A DNA stretch of 64,000 bases from Falsiroseomonas sp050563525 (GTDB lineage: Bacteria; Pseudomonadota; Alphaproteobacteria; Acetobacterales; Acetobacteraceae). Below the pieces are notes generated by a model. That model had not been told where the DNA came from, searched no databases, and saw only the letters and a program-made list of their open reading frames with translations. The translations under genes and the position numbers were made by a program. The DNA lies in contig NZ_JBNXUN010000001.1 of the NCBI RefSeq assembly GCF_050563525.1, positions 124,001-188,000 on the forward strand, given 5' to 3'. Below, piece by piece: positions 47,764 to 56,124 of this stretch; the stretch's first letter is position 1; every line of letters begins with the position of its first letter.

Positions 47764-48506
47764 GCGCTGCGCCCCCCGTCCACCGGCAGCAGGATGCCGG
47801 TGATGAAGCTGGAGGCATCCTCGCCGAGCCAGACGCAGGCATTGGCGATGTCAGCGGGGGTGGACATGCGGCCCAACGGCACGGAGGCGACGAAGCGCGC
47901 GCGCAACTCCGGCGTGTCCGGGCCGCCCATGAACTGCTCCAGCAGCCCGGTCGCGCCGATCACCGGGCAGACCGCGTTGACCCGGATGTTGTCCCTGGCG
48001 AATTCCTGCGCCATCGCCTGCGTCGCGGTGTTCACCGCGCCTTTGGTCGAATTGTACCAGGTGAGGCCCGGCCGCGGCCGCTGCCCGGCGGTGGAGGAGA
48101 TGTTGATGATGGACCCGCCGCGGCCCTGCCGCTGCATCACCGGCACCGCCGCGCGCACCATCCAGAAGATCGACTTCACGTTGGTCGCGTAGACCAGGTC
48201 GAACTCCTCTGCGGTCACCTCCAGGATCGGCTTGTTGCGATGCGTGGTGCCGGCGTTGTTCACGACGATGTCGAGGCCGCCGAATTCGTCCACCGCCTTG
48301 GCGACCAGCGCCTGCACATCGGCTTCCACCGACACGTCGCCGCCCACAGGCGTGCCCCCGATCTCGGCCGCGACGCGCGTGGCGCCGGCCAGGTCGCGGT
48401 CGGCGCAGATCACCCAGGCGCCCTCTGCGGCGAAGCGGCGGGCGATGCCCTCGCCGAAGCCGGAGGCGGCGCCGGTGACGATGGCGGATTTGCCTTGCAG
48501 GCGCAT
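47760..48506 (-). CDS. Short-chain dehydrogenase/reductase
   Basis: Classical SDR of 248 residues. Cofactor motif TGAASGFGEGIAR (TGxxxGxG) near residue 13 with Asp after beta2 (CADRDL), suggesting NAD preference; NNAG motif; catalytic Ser in INISSTAG, Tyr and Lys in YNSTKGA. C-terminal LLPVDGG is common to FabG-like SDRs. It overlaps pdxY by 4 bases, so the kinase and SDR may be co-expressed. Substrate unknown. Confidence 0.9.
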   Translation of the reverse strand: MRLQGKSAIVTGAASGFGEGIARRFAAEGAWVICADRDLAGATRVAAEIGGTPVGGDVSVEADVQALVAKAVDEFGGLDIVVNNAGTTHRNKPILEVTAEEFDLVYATNVKSIFWMVRAAVPVMQRQGRGGSIINISSTAGQRPRPGLTWYNSTKGAVNTATQAMAQEFARDNIRVNAVCPVIGATGLLEQFMGGPDTPELRARFVASVPLGRMSTPADIANACVWLGEDASSFITGILLPVDGGRSA

Positions 48507-48578
48507 GCGAGCGGTCCCTCGATCCCGCGCCCGCTGTAGGGGGCGGCACCGGGAGGGTCAATCAAGCCGCGCCGGCGC

Positions 48579-49220
48579 TCAATGGGCGTGGCCTGCATGG
48601 CTGCCCCGCCCGTTCAGTTCTGTCATCGCGCGCCGCGCGGTCAGCATCGCTGTTTGCAGGAACAGCGCCGACATGACGGCAGCAACCGCCAGGTCGGGCC
48701 AGCGCGAGCCGGTGCCGAAGACGCCCGCGGCAGCGGCCAGCACCATCAGGTTGCCCAGCGCGTCGTTGCGGCTGCACAGCCAGACGGAGCGGATGTTCGC
48801 ATCCCCCTCCCGCCACCGCCACAGCAGCAGGACCGACGCAACATTGGCGAGGAATGCGGCAATGGCGATGGCGCCCATGGTGAGGGGCTCCGGCACCTCC
48901 ACCACGAAGACCCGCCACAATGCGGCCCCCAGCACCCAGGCTGCAATCAGGCCAAGCGAGGCCGCCTTCAGCAGCGCGGCCCGCGCCCGCGTCGCCGGCG
49001 CCATGCCGATGACGGCCAGCGACAGGCCGTAGGTCGCGGCATCCATGGCGAAATCCAGGCTGTCGGCCTGCAGCGCCAGCGAACCGGCGATGGCGCCGGC
49101 GACGAACTCCACCACGAACATCGCGGCGTTCAGGCCGATGATAATCCAGAGCACGCGCCGGAAGGCAGGGTCATCGCCGGTGAAGGTGTGGTCGCAGCAA
49201 TCGTGGGGCATAGGTCGCAT
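48579..49220 (-). CDS. Cation diffusion facilitator-like transporter
   Basis: 213 residues with six predicted membrane spans. Starts MRPMPHDCCDHTFTG, an N-terminal Cys/His cluster that could bind metal. Metal-site candidates in the membrane are LQADSLDFAMDAATYGL (span 2) and VWLCSRNDALGNLMVL (span 5), matching the HxxxD/DxxxD pairs of the cation diffusion facilitator family, with the first residue changed. A C-terminal His-rich end (SHAGHAH) follows. It lacks the long cytoplasmic C-domain of full-length members. Likely metal efflux, specific ion unknown. Confidence 0.83.
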   Translation of the reverse strand: MRPMPHDCCDHTFTGDDPAFRRVLWIIIGLNAAMFVVEFVAGAIAGSLALQADSLDFAMDAATYGLSLAVIGMAPATRARAALLKAASLGLIAAWVLGAALWRVFVVEVPEPLTMGAIAIAAFLANVASVLLLWRWREGDANIRSVWLCSRNDALGNLMVLAAAAGVFGTGSRWPDLAVAAVMSALFLQTAMLTARRAMTELNGRGSHAGHAH

Positions 49221-49315
49221 GTCAGTCGGCCGCGCTGCCGTCTCAACCCGGTCCCTTGATTCGGTTACAACATAGCGGCGCGGTTGCACGCGCCAGACGC
49301 AAGGACCCTCCCCGC

Positions 49316-50200
49316 ATGGCCGGAACGCCCACCTACGCCACCCCGCCCGGCTTCCTCGGCGTCTCACGGCAGGACGCCGCGGGCGCCATCGCGATCGCCG
49401 GCATCCCGATGGACATCGGCACCACGAACCGCGCCGGCACGCGCGAAGGACCGCAGGCGATCCGGCGGGCGTCGCGCATGCTGGTGGATGGCGCGCATCC
49501 CGGAAGCTGGGTGGACCCGGCGACGCTGCCGCTGGCCGATGTCGGCGATTTCGCGCTGGCGTTGGGCGACATCCCGGGCAGCCTGGCGCTGATCGAGGAC
49601 CAGGCGGCGCAGGTCGAACACCTGGTGGCACTCGGCGGCGAGCATGGCGTGACGCTGCCGCTGCTGCGTGCGCTCTCGACGCGTATGGGCGCGCCGCTCG
49701 GGCTGCTGGTCTTCGATGCGCATGTCGACACCTGGGCGGATAACTTCGGCCAGGCCTACGCGCATGGTTCCGTCTTCTACCACGCGATCCGGGAGGGGCT
49801 GGTGGACCCGCGCCGGATGATCCAGCTCGGTATCCGCTCCCCGGTGCAGCGGGATGTGTGGGACTGGACGCTGGGTCAGGGCGTCACGGTGGTGACGGCG
49901 CAGGACGTTCACGAATCCGGCCCGGCGGCGGTGGCGGCGCGGGTGCGCCAAGTCCTGGGCACGGCGCCGTCCTACTTGTCCTTCGACATCGATGCGCTGG
50001 ACCCGGCCTTCGCCCCCGGCACCGGAACGCCGGAGATCGGCGGCCTGGCCAGTTGGCAGGCGCAGGCGGTGCTGCGGCGGCTGGGCGGGCTCGATTTCCG
50101 CGGCATGGACGTGGTGGAGGTGGCCCCGGCCTACGACCAGGGGGAGGTCACCGCGCTGGCGGCGGCGACGGTGGTTTGGGAATACCTCTGCCGCGGCTGA
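49316..50200 (+). CDS. speB: Agmatinase-like ureohydrolase
   Basis: Mn-dependent ureohydrolase, 294 residues, start MAGTPTYATPPGFLGV. Metal ligands: His in ALGGEHGVTLP, DAHVD in LLVFDAHVDTWAD and the Asp pair in LSFDIDALDPAFAPGTGTPE. The APGTGTPE segment and AYAHGSVFYHAIREG favour agmatinase (agmatine to putrescine and urea) over arginase. It sits upstream of ornithine decarboxylase and homospermidine synthase, so its likely role is putrescine supply. Guanidinobutyrase remains an alternative. Confidence 0.85.
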   Translation: MAGTPTYATPPGFLGVSRQDAAGAIAIAGIPMDIGTTNRAGTREGPQAIRRASRMLVDGAHPGSWVDPATLPLADVGDFALALGDIPGSLALIEDQAAQVEHLVALGGEHGVTLPLLRALSTRMGAPLGLLVFDAHVDTWADNFGQAYAHGSVFYHAIREGLVDPRRMIQLGIRSPVQRDVWDWTLGQGVTVVTAQDVHESGPAAVAARVRQVLGTAPSYLSFDIDALDPAFAPGTGTPEIGGLASWQAQAVLRRLGGLDFRGMDVVEVAPAYDQGEVTALAAATVVWEYLCRG

Positions 50201-50271
50201 AACGCTTCCGGCCGAATGCGCGGGATGCAGGGCGTCCCGCGTGACAATTCGGTCCTCTCCGGAAAAACCCC

Positions 50272-50300
50272 TTGCATCGACGGCAGGCCGCCGCTATTTA
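50272..50300 (+). promoter_or_regulatory. Sigma70-type promoter of the ornithine decarboxylase leader
   Basis: TTGCAT (50272-50277), exactly 17 bases, then TATTTA (50295-50300). This is among the best consensus matches in the window and lies in a region without coding constraint. Transcription would begin near 50307, leaving a leader of about 509 bases before the ornithine decarboxylase ATG. Confidence 0.65.
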
Positions 50301-50306
50301 TCCGGC

Positions 50307-50815
50307 CGTGACGAGGCAAGGTTGCTTCGCCACCCAGACCCGACGCCATCGCACGTGCCGCGAGCCTCCGACTTCGGAGGCACAAGCAACGACGGGACGC
50401 GTCTCTTGTTCACGCCGGTCCTCTTCGCTCGGGGGGCCGGAAGGTTCGAGGGAACCGCCTGTGTCGCCTGATCGCCGCCGCGCGAAGCCGGGACTTCTCC
50501 CGCCGCTTTCCGCGTAACAGCGCCCGAGGCGCAGCGCCCTGCTTCCGCCGGCCCGAGGGCTGGCGCAGCGGGTGCGCCTGCACCTCCGCCGCCCGCGTTC
50601 CGTCCCCCCGCATTCCGCGGGTGGCGTGCCGCGCGCGGTGCAAGGGTGCGCGCCGATCCGGCCCCGGTTCCCCCCTTCCCGCCGCCGCGCCTGCTCCCTT
50701 CGGAGCCGTGGCGCGGCGGCGGGCCAAACATCTTCGCGCGGCCGGTTCAGACCTCCGGGCCATTCGGGCCTTCGGTCACCGGACGCATCACCCCAGCCCC
50801 GGGAGGGTTGCCTGC
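50307..50815 (+). ncRNA. ATG-free structured leader of the ornithine decarboxylase gene, speF-motif candidate
   Basis: About 509 bases without any ATG on the + strand. Perfect hairpins: GCCTCCG-ACTT-CGGAGGC at 50364-50381, GGTTC-GAGG-GAACC at 50443-50456, and a 14-pair stem CCCGCCGCCGCGCC/GGCGCGGCGGCGGG at 50678-50723 whose interior holds another 5-pair stem. No T-run follows the last stem, so it is not a classical terminator. A GTG frame (50355-50471, 38 codons) could be a leader peptide. Alphaproteobacterial ornithine decarboxylase genes are known to carry a speF RNA motif; assignment to it is inference. Confidence 0.55.
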
Positions 50816-52015
50816 ATGACCGACCTTCGCTTCCGCGGCGCCGTCGCGCCGCTCCGCCGCCCGAATGTGGACCTGCCGCGCAACGTCGCCGGTGTCGTCG
50901 CCGCGCTGCGGCCGGAAGCCCCGCTGCATTGTCTGCGGCCGGCGACCATCGCGGCGGCAGGCGCCACCTTCCTCGGCGCCTTCCCCGGCACGGTCATGTA
51001 TGCGGTGAAGTGCAACCCGGACCCCACCGTGCTGCGCGCGCTGTGGAATGGCGGCCTGCGCCATTTCGACTGCGCCTCGGCGGGCGAAGTGCGCCTGGTC
51101 CGCAGCATGTTCCCGCTCGCGGAAATCCATTTCATGCACCCGGTGAAGGCGCGCGGCGCGATCCGCGAGGCGTTCTCCGAGCATGGCGTGCGCGACTTCG
51201 TGCTGGATTCGTCCGCCGAACTGGCGAAGATCCTGGAGGAGACTGGGGGCACGGGGCTGAACCTCATCATCCGGCTCGGCCTGCCGAAGGGCGGCGCCGT
51301 CTATGACCTTTCAGGGAAATTCGGCGCCGAGCCGGCCGAGGCGGTGGCGCTGCTGCGCGCGGCGCGGCCACATGCGGGCAAGCTCGGGGTGTCCTTCCAT
51401 GTCGGCTCGCAGTGCCTGGACCCGGCCGCCTATGCCCGCGCCATCGCGCTGGCGGCGTCCGTGATCCGTGAGGCCGGTGTGAAGGTTGAGGTGCTGGATG
51501 TCGGCGGCGGCTTTCCGGTGGCCTATCCGGATGTCGTGCCGCCGCCGCTCTCCGCCTTCATGGACGCCATCGGCGAAGCCTTTGCGCAGGCCGACCTGCC
51601 GGGGGTGGAGCTGTGGGCGGAGCCGGGCCGTGCGCTGGTGGCGGGCGGCGCCTCCATCGTCGTGCAGGTGCAGGCGCGGCGGGACGGGATGCTGTTCATC
51701 AACGACGGCGTCTATGGCGCGCTGTCCGATGCCGGCGCGCCCGGCTTCCGCTTCCCGGTGAAGCTGATGCGGCCGAGCGAGGCTCCGCTGGTGCCGTTCA
51801 GCTTCTTCGGCCCGACCTGCGACACCGCGGACCGCATGGAAGGCCCCTTCCTGCTGCCCGGCGATGCGCAGGAGGGCGATTGGATCGAGATCGGCCAGCT
51901 CGGCGCCTATGGCGCCTGCCTGCGGACCGCCTTCAACGGGTTCGACCGCGCGGGCATGGTGGAAGTGGCCGATCTTCCGCTGCTGGAGACGCCGGGCTAC
52001 GCCCTGGCCGCCTGA
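50816..52015 (+). CDS. Ornithine decarboxylase (PLP alanine-racemase fold)
   Basis: Makes putrescine from ornithine. Start at 50816 after GGGAGG (about 50801-50806): MTDLRFRGAVAPLRRP. The PLP lysine is K65 in MYAVKCNPDP; GLNLIIRLGLPKGG, SFHVGSQC, DVGGGFPVAYP (PLP phosphate) and EPGRALVA follow, and the catalytic Cys lies in GPTCDTADRM. Fold-type III eukaryotic-like class, 399 residues. A lysine/ornithine dual specificity is possible. Homospermidine synthase downstream uses putrescine. Confidence 0.92.
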   Translation: MTDLRFRGAVAPLRRPNVDLPRNVAGVVAALRPEAPLHCLRPATIAAAGATFLGAFPGTVMYAVKCNPDPTVLRALWNGGLRHFDCASAGEVRLVRSMFPLAEIHFMHPVKARGAIREAFSEHGVRDFVLDSSAELAKILEETGGTGLNLIIRLGLPKGGAVYDLSGKFGAEPAEAVALLRAARPHAGKLGVSFHVGSQCLDPAAYARAIALAASVIREAGVKVEVLDVGGGFPVAYPDVVPPPLSAFMDAIGEAFAQADLPGVELWAEPGRALVAGGASIVVQVQARRDGMLFINDGVYGALSDAGAPGFRFPVKLMRPSEAPLVPFSFFGPTCDTADRMEGPFLLPGDAQEGDWIEIGQLGAYGACLRTAFNGFDRAGMVEVADLPLLETPGYALAA

Positions 52016-52032
52016 GAAGCCTGCCTGAAAGT

Positions 52033-52058
52033 CCTCTCCCCCGCTCATGGGGGAGAGG
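52033..52058. repeat. REP-like CCTCTCCCCC...GGGGGAGAGG hairpin
   Basis: Ten-base perfect arms around GCTCAT, 18 bases after the decarboxylase stop and 27 bases before homospermidine synthase. Similar to the element at 15655-15693. It may tune relative expression of the two genes or be an intergenic mobile repeat remnant. Confidence 0.55.
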
Positions 52059-52085
52059 GCTTCCTATGCCCAAGGAGTTGTCTAG

Positions 52086-53504
52086 ATGAAGCATGTCGCC
52101 TTCGCCGGTCGTCTCGTCATCCTCGGCTTCGGCTCGATCGGCCAAGGCGTCCTGCCGCTGATCCTGCGGCACATCGACCTGCCGCGGGATCGCATCACTA
52201 TCGTGACGGCGGAGGAGCGTGGTCAGGATGTGGCGGCCGAGTACGGCATCCGCTTCATCCTGCAGGCCGCCACGCGCGAAAATTTCTCGGATCTGCTCTC
52301 GCCGCTGCTGGCGAAGGGCGACTTCCTGCTGAACCTGTCGGTGGACGTGTCCTCGGTGGAGCTGATGAAGCTGTGCCAGACGCTCGACGTGCTCTACCTG
52401 GATACGGTGGTGGAGCCCTGGGCCGGTGGCTACACGGACACGTCCCTGACGCCGTCGCAGCGCTCCAACTACGCGATGCGGGAAGCGGCGGTGGCGCTGC
52501 GCGAGGACATGCGCGGCGGGCCGACCAGCGTCACGGCGCATGGCGCCAATCCCGGGCTGGTCAGCCATTTCGTCAAGCAGGCGCTGCTGGACATCGCGCG
52601 CGATACCGGCGTGCCCATCGCGACCCCTCCGCCGGCTTCCGACCGCGCGGCCTGGGCCGGCATCGCAGCCCGGCTCGGCGTCAAGGTGATCCACATCGCG
52701 GAGCGTGATACGCAGGTGGCCGACCGGCCCAAGAAGCCCGGCGAATTCGTCAACACCTGGTCGGTCGATGGCTTCGTCGGCGAGGGCTGCCAGCCGGCGG
52801 AACTCGGCTGGGGCAGCCATGAGACGGCGATGCCGGCGGATGGCCACCGACACGGCTTCGGCTGCGACGCCGCGATCTACCTGATGCGCCCCGGCGCCTC
52901 CACGCGCGTCCGCACCTGGACGCCGCTGGAGGGGCCGATGCACGGCTTCCTCATCACCCACAACGAGTCGATCTCGCTGGCGGACTACTACACGCTGCGC
53001 GACGCATCGGGCGCCGTGACTTATCGACCGACGGCGCACTACGCCTACCACCCGTGCGACGACGCGGTGCTGTCGGTGCATGAACTGGCCGGCAAGAACT
53101 GGCAGATGCAGCCGGAGAAGCGGCTGATGACGGATGAGATCACGCAGGGCATGGACGAACTTGGCGTGCTGCTGATGGGCCACGCCAAGGGCGCCTATTG
53201 GTACGGCTCCCGCCTCACCATCGAACAGGCCCGCTCGGCGGCGCCGCACAACAACGCGACGTCGCTGCAGGTGACGGCGGCGGTGCTGGCCGGCGTGATC
53301 TGGGCGATGGAGAACCCGCGCCAGGGCCTGGTGGAATCGGATGAGATCGACCACGCCCGGGTGCTGGAAATCTGCGCGCCGTATCTCGGGGACGTCGTCG
53401 GCGTCTATTCCGACTGGACGCCGCTGCTGGATCGCGGCGTGCTGTTCCCGGAGCCGGTGGATGGATCCGATCCGTGGCAGTTCGGCAACTTCCGCGTGTC
53501 CTGA
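52086..53504 (+). CDS. hss: Homospermidine synthase
   Basis: NAD-dependent enzyme converting two putrescines (or putrescine plus spermidine) to sym-homospermidine. 472 residues. The N-terminal Rossmann fold is VILGFGSIGQGVLPLIL. Conserved substrate-site segments include TVVEPWAGGYTD, AHGANPGLVSHF, WGSHET and DCAAIYLMRPG-type (GCDAAIYLMRP), and ETGGHN-like WYGSRL; family-wide features agree. It follows ornithine decarboxylase, so the pair should form a homospermidine pathway, the main triamine of many alphaproteobacteria. Confidence 0.95.
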   Translation: MKHVAFAGRLVILGFGSIGQGVLPLILRHIDLPRDRITIVTAEERGQDVAAEYGIRFILQAATRENFSDLLSPLLAKGDFLLNLSVDVSSVELMKLCQTLDVLYLDTVVEPWAGGYTDTSLTPSQRSNYAMREAAVALREDMRGGPTSVTAHGANPGLVSHFVKQALLDIARDTGVPIATPPPASDRAAWAGIAARLGVKVIHIAERDTQVADRPKKPGEFVNTWSVDGFVGEGCQPAELGWGSHETAMPADGHRHGFGCDAAIYLMRPGASTRVRTWTPLEGPMHGFLITHNESISLADYYTLRDASGAVTYRPTAHYAYHPCDDAVLSVHELAGKNWQMQPEKRLMTDEITQGMDELGVLLMGHAKGAYWYGSRLTIEQARSAAPHNNATSLQVTAAVLAGVIWAMENPRQGLVESDEIDHARVLEICAPYLGDVVGVYSDWTPLLDRGVLFPEPVDGSDPWQFGNFRVS

Positions 53505-53559
53505 CTTTGCCCCGGCCGCCACCCGCGCCATGATCGGCGCGGGTGGAGGATTTTGTCGA

Positions 53560-55158
53560 ATGAAGCGTACCTTGCTGGCGGGCATCGCCTGTCTCGGATT
53601 CAGCACCGCGGAGGCGCAGACGCTGCGCATCGCCATGGCGGCGGAGCCGACCTCGGCCGATCCGCAGCAATATGCCGCAGCGCCCAATTCCACGCTGCAC
53701 AACCACGTCTTCGAATCGCTGGTCTCGCTCGACGCCCGGCTGAAGGCGGGCCCGTCGCTGGCCGTGTCCTGGTCACGGCGCGACGACAACACCTGGGTGT
53801 TCCAGCTGCGTGAGGGGGTGACGTTCCACAACGGCCACCCCTTTACCGCGGCCGATGTCGTGTTCTCCTTCTGCCGCATCCTGAACAACGAATCGGAGCT
53901 TGCGGTCAGCTATTCCTCCTACGTCCGCCGCCTGACGCGGGTGGAAGCGGAGGGGCCGAACACGGTGGTGATCGGGACACGAGAGCCGGAGCCGCTGCTG
54001 CCGGCAGATATCTCCAGCCTGCGGATCATCCCGGCGAACCTGGTGCCGGCGCGCCCCATCGCCTTCAGCGTCGCCGACAATTGCGCCGGCGCCGGCCAGC
54101 CCTGGCCGACCCTGGCGCAGTTCAACGACGGCTCCGCCGCCATCGGCACCGGCCCCTTCCGGATGCGCAGCTTCGGCCGCAGCGGCGTGACGGAGCTGGC
54201 GCGGAACGACGCTTATTGGGGCGAGAAGCCGCATTGGGCCGAGGTCCGGCTGCAACCCGTGACCGCTGCCGGCCCGCGCCTGGCCGGGCTGCTGGCGGGC
54301 GACCATGACGTGGTGGAGGCCCCCGCCACTGGCGACATCCCCCGCCTGCGCAGCAATGACGCGGTGCGGCTGGCGGTTTCTCCAACCACCCGGCTGATCT
54401 TCCTGCAACTCGACCAGCGTGAGCCGGCGCCCTTCGTCAATGGCGGCGCGGCGCCCAATCCACTGCGCGATGCCCGGGTGCGGCAGGCGCTGTCGCTTGC
54501 GATCGACCGCAAGGCGATCGCGGACCGGATCATGGACGGCCTCGCCCTGCCCGCCACCCAATTCCTGCCGGAGGGGATGTTCGGCACCCTGCCCGGCCTG
54601 CCCACCCTGCCCTACGACCCCGCCCGCGCCCGCGCCCTGCTGGCCGAGGCGGGCCATGCCAACGGCTTCGCCCTGACCCTGCACGCCACCAACAACCGCT
54701 ACGTCAACGATGCCCGGATCATCCAGGCGGTGGGCCAATACTGGTCCCGCATCGGCGTGCGGACGGAGGTGGATGCCATGCCCTCCAACGTCTTCTTCGG
54801 CCGCCGCGCGCGGCGTGAATTCTCCATCCCCATGGGTGGCTGGGCGGCCAGCGCGGAGGAAACCCTGCTGTTCTTCCGCACCTGGATGACCACCACCAAC
54901 CGGGAACGCGGCATCGGCGGCAGCAACTACGGCAACTGGTCCAACGCGGCCTTCGACGCCGCGGCGGTACAGGCGCTGACCACGATGGAGGACGCCGAGC
55001 GCGGCCGCCTGCTGCGCGAAGCCTCTCGCATCGGGCTGGAGGAAATGCCGATCCTGCCGCTGCATTTCGAGAGCGCCGCCTGGGCCTTCCGGCGCGGCCT
55101 GGCCTATGACGGCCGCATGGACCAGCAGACCCTGGCGCAGGAGATCCGCCCACAATGA
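53560..55158 (+). CDS. Dipeptide/nickel-type ABC substrate-binding protein
   Basis: Periplasmic SBP family 5 protein of 532 residues. Signal peptide MKRTLLAGIACLGFSTAEAQ; the mature part starts TLRIAMAAEPTSADPQQY. Family features: LHNHVFESLVSLDA, FQLREGVTFHNGHPFTAADVVFSF (quoted in part), RNDAYWGEKPHWAEVRLQ and ARVRQALSLAIDRKAI. Ligand may be a peptide, opine or other small organic; not predictable. No permease genes are adjacent, so it must use another ABC complex, possibly the one at 60.8-64 kb. It overlaps the alpha/beta-hydrolase gene by 4 bases. Confidence 0.92.
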   Translation: MKRTLLAGIACLGFSTAEAQTLRIAMAAEPTSADPQQYAAAPNSTLHNHVFESLVSLDARLKAGPSLAVSWSRRDDNTWVFQLREGVTFHNGHPFTAADVVFSFCRILNNESELAVSYSSYVRRLTRVEAEGPNTVVIGTREPEPLLPADISSLRIIPANLVPARPIAFSVADNCAGAGQPWPTLAQFNDGSAAIGTGPFRMRSFGRSGVTELARNDAYWGEKPHWAEVRLQPVTAAGPRLAGLLAGDHDVVEAPATGDIPRLRSNDAVRLAVSPTTRLIFLQLDQREPAPFVNGGAAPNPLRDARVRQALSLAIDRKAIADRIMDGLALPATQFLPEGMFGTLPGLPTLPYDPARARALLAEAGHANGFALTLHATNNRYVNDARIIQAVGQYWSRIGVRTEVDAMPSNVFFGRRARREFSIPMGGWAASAEETLLFFRTWMTTTNRERGIGGSNYGNWSNAAFDAAAVQALTTMEDAERGRLLREASRIGLEEMPILPLHFESAAWAFRRGLAYDGRMDQQTLAQEIRPQ

Positions 55159-56033
55159 CCCCCCTTGCCCAGGCCTTTCGCGCCACCGGCCGCATCGCCA
55201 TCCCGTGGGCGGATGCCGCCTGCGACCTGTCCCGGCCGCTGACGCTGGAATGCTACCGGCCGGCCGGCCACCGGCCCGACAGCCCGGTGGTGCTGGTGCA
55301 GCACGGCATGCTGCGCAACGGCGACGACTACCGCGACTTCTGGATTCCAGCCGCGGACCGCCACGGCCTGCTCATCGTCGCCACCACCTACGGCAAGGAA
55401 GCTTGGCCGCAGGCCGAGCACTACAACAACGGCCTGGTGCTCGATGATGACGGCAAGCTGCGCCCGCGCGCGACCTGGGCCTACGGCATCCCGCTGCGCG
55501 TCTTCGCGGCGCTGCGTGCCGCGGGGGTGACGACGCGCCAGAAGGCGCATCTGTTCGGCCACTCGGCCGGCGGGCAGTTTGGCCACCGGCTGCTGTCCAC
55601 CCAGCCACACGACCTGATCGAGGCCGCGACCATCGGCAATCCGGGCTGGTACACGCTGCCGGTGCTGGACCGGGATTTTCCGGAGGGCATGGGCGGCATC
55701 GGGCTGGGCGAGACGGAGTTGCTGGCGCTGCTCGCCTGCCCGATGACCATCCTGGCCGGTGACCGGGACATCGAGACGGAGGGACCCTCCCTGCCGTCGC
55801 AGCCAGCCGCCCTGGCCCAGGGCCCGCACCGCTTCGCGCGCGCCCACAACTACCTGGCGGCTGGACAGGCGGAGGCGGCGCGACGCGGCGTTCCCTGCAA
55901 CTGGTGCCTGGTGCCGGTGGCCGGCGTCGGCCACGACGGCCGCGCCATGTCCGCCATCGCCGCGGCGCTGTGGTTCGAGAACCGGCTGATCTCGGCCGCC
56001 GAGGCAGGCGTCGGCACCGAAGCCGTCGCCTGA
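55155..56033 (+). CDS. Alpha/beta hydrolase, PHB-depolymerase/dienelactone-like
   Basis: 292 residues. Oxyanion part VVLVQHGMLRNGDDYRDF, nucleophile in LFGHSAGGQFGHR (Ser near residue 138), Asp in MTILAGDRDIETEG and His in AGVGHDGRAM. No signal peptide. It overlaps the upstream binding-protein gene by 4 bases, suggesting that it hydrolyses something imported by that protein. Substrate unknown. Confidence 0.87.
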   Translation: MTPLAQAFRATGRIAIPWADAACDLSRPLTLECYRPAGHRPDSPVVLVQHGMLRNGDDYRDFWIPAADRHGLLIVATTYGKEAWPQAEHYNNGLVLDDDGKLRPRATWAYGIPLRVFAALRAAGVTTRQKAHLFGHSAGGQFGHRLLSTQPHDLIEAATIGNPGWYTLPVLDRDFPEGMGGIGLGETELLALLACPMTILAGDRDIETEGPSLPSQPAALAQGPHRFARAHNYLAAGQAEAARRGVPCNWCLVPVAGVGHDGRAMSAIAAALWFENRLISAAEAGVGTEAVA

Positions 56034-56043
56034 AGCAGTTGCG

Positions 56044-56094
56044 TTGACGTCGGGGGCCGGGCGCCCTAACGTTGTCAGGTCATATGATGACCTG
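56044..56094 (+). promoter_or_regulatory. Promoter with palindromic operator before the FadR-type gene
   Basis: TTGACG (56044-56049), 17 bases, TAACGT (56067-56072), then the perfect palindrome CAGGTCAT-ATG-ATGACCTG (56076-56094) just downstream of the -10 element, covering the expected start site. FadR/GntR regulators bind short palindromes and often repress themselves; negative autoregulation is therefore the simplest reading. The ATG of the gene follows at 56125. Confidence 0.65.
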
Positions 56095-56124
56095 TAGCGC
56101 CTTGCCCCACCTGATGGCCGAACC

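Noticed and set aside
50678..50723. Intrinsic terminator before the ornithine decarboxylase gene
   Set aside because: The stem is very strong, but it is followed by GCCAAACATC, with no T-run; kept only as leader structure.
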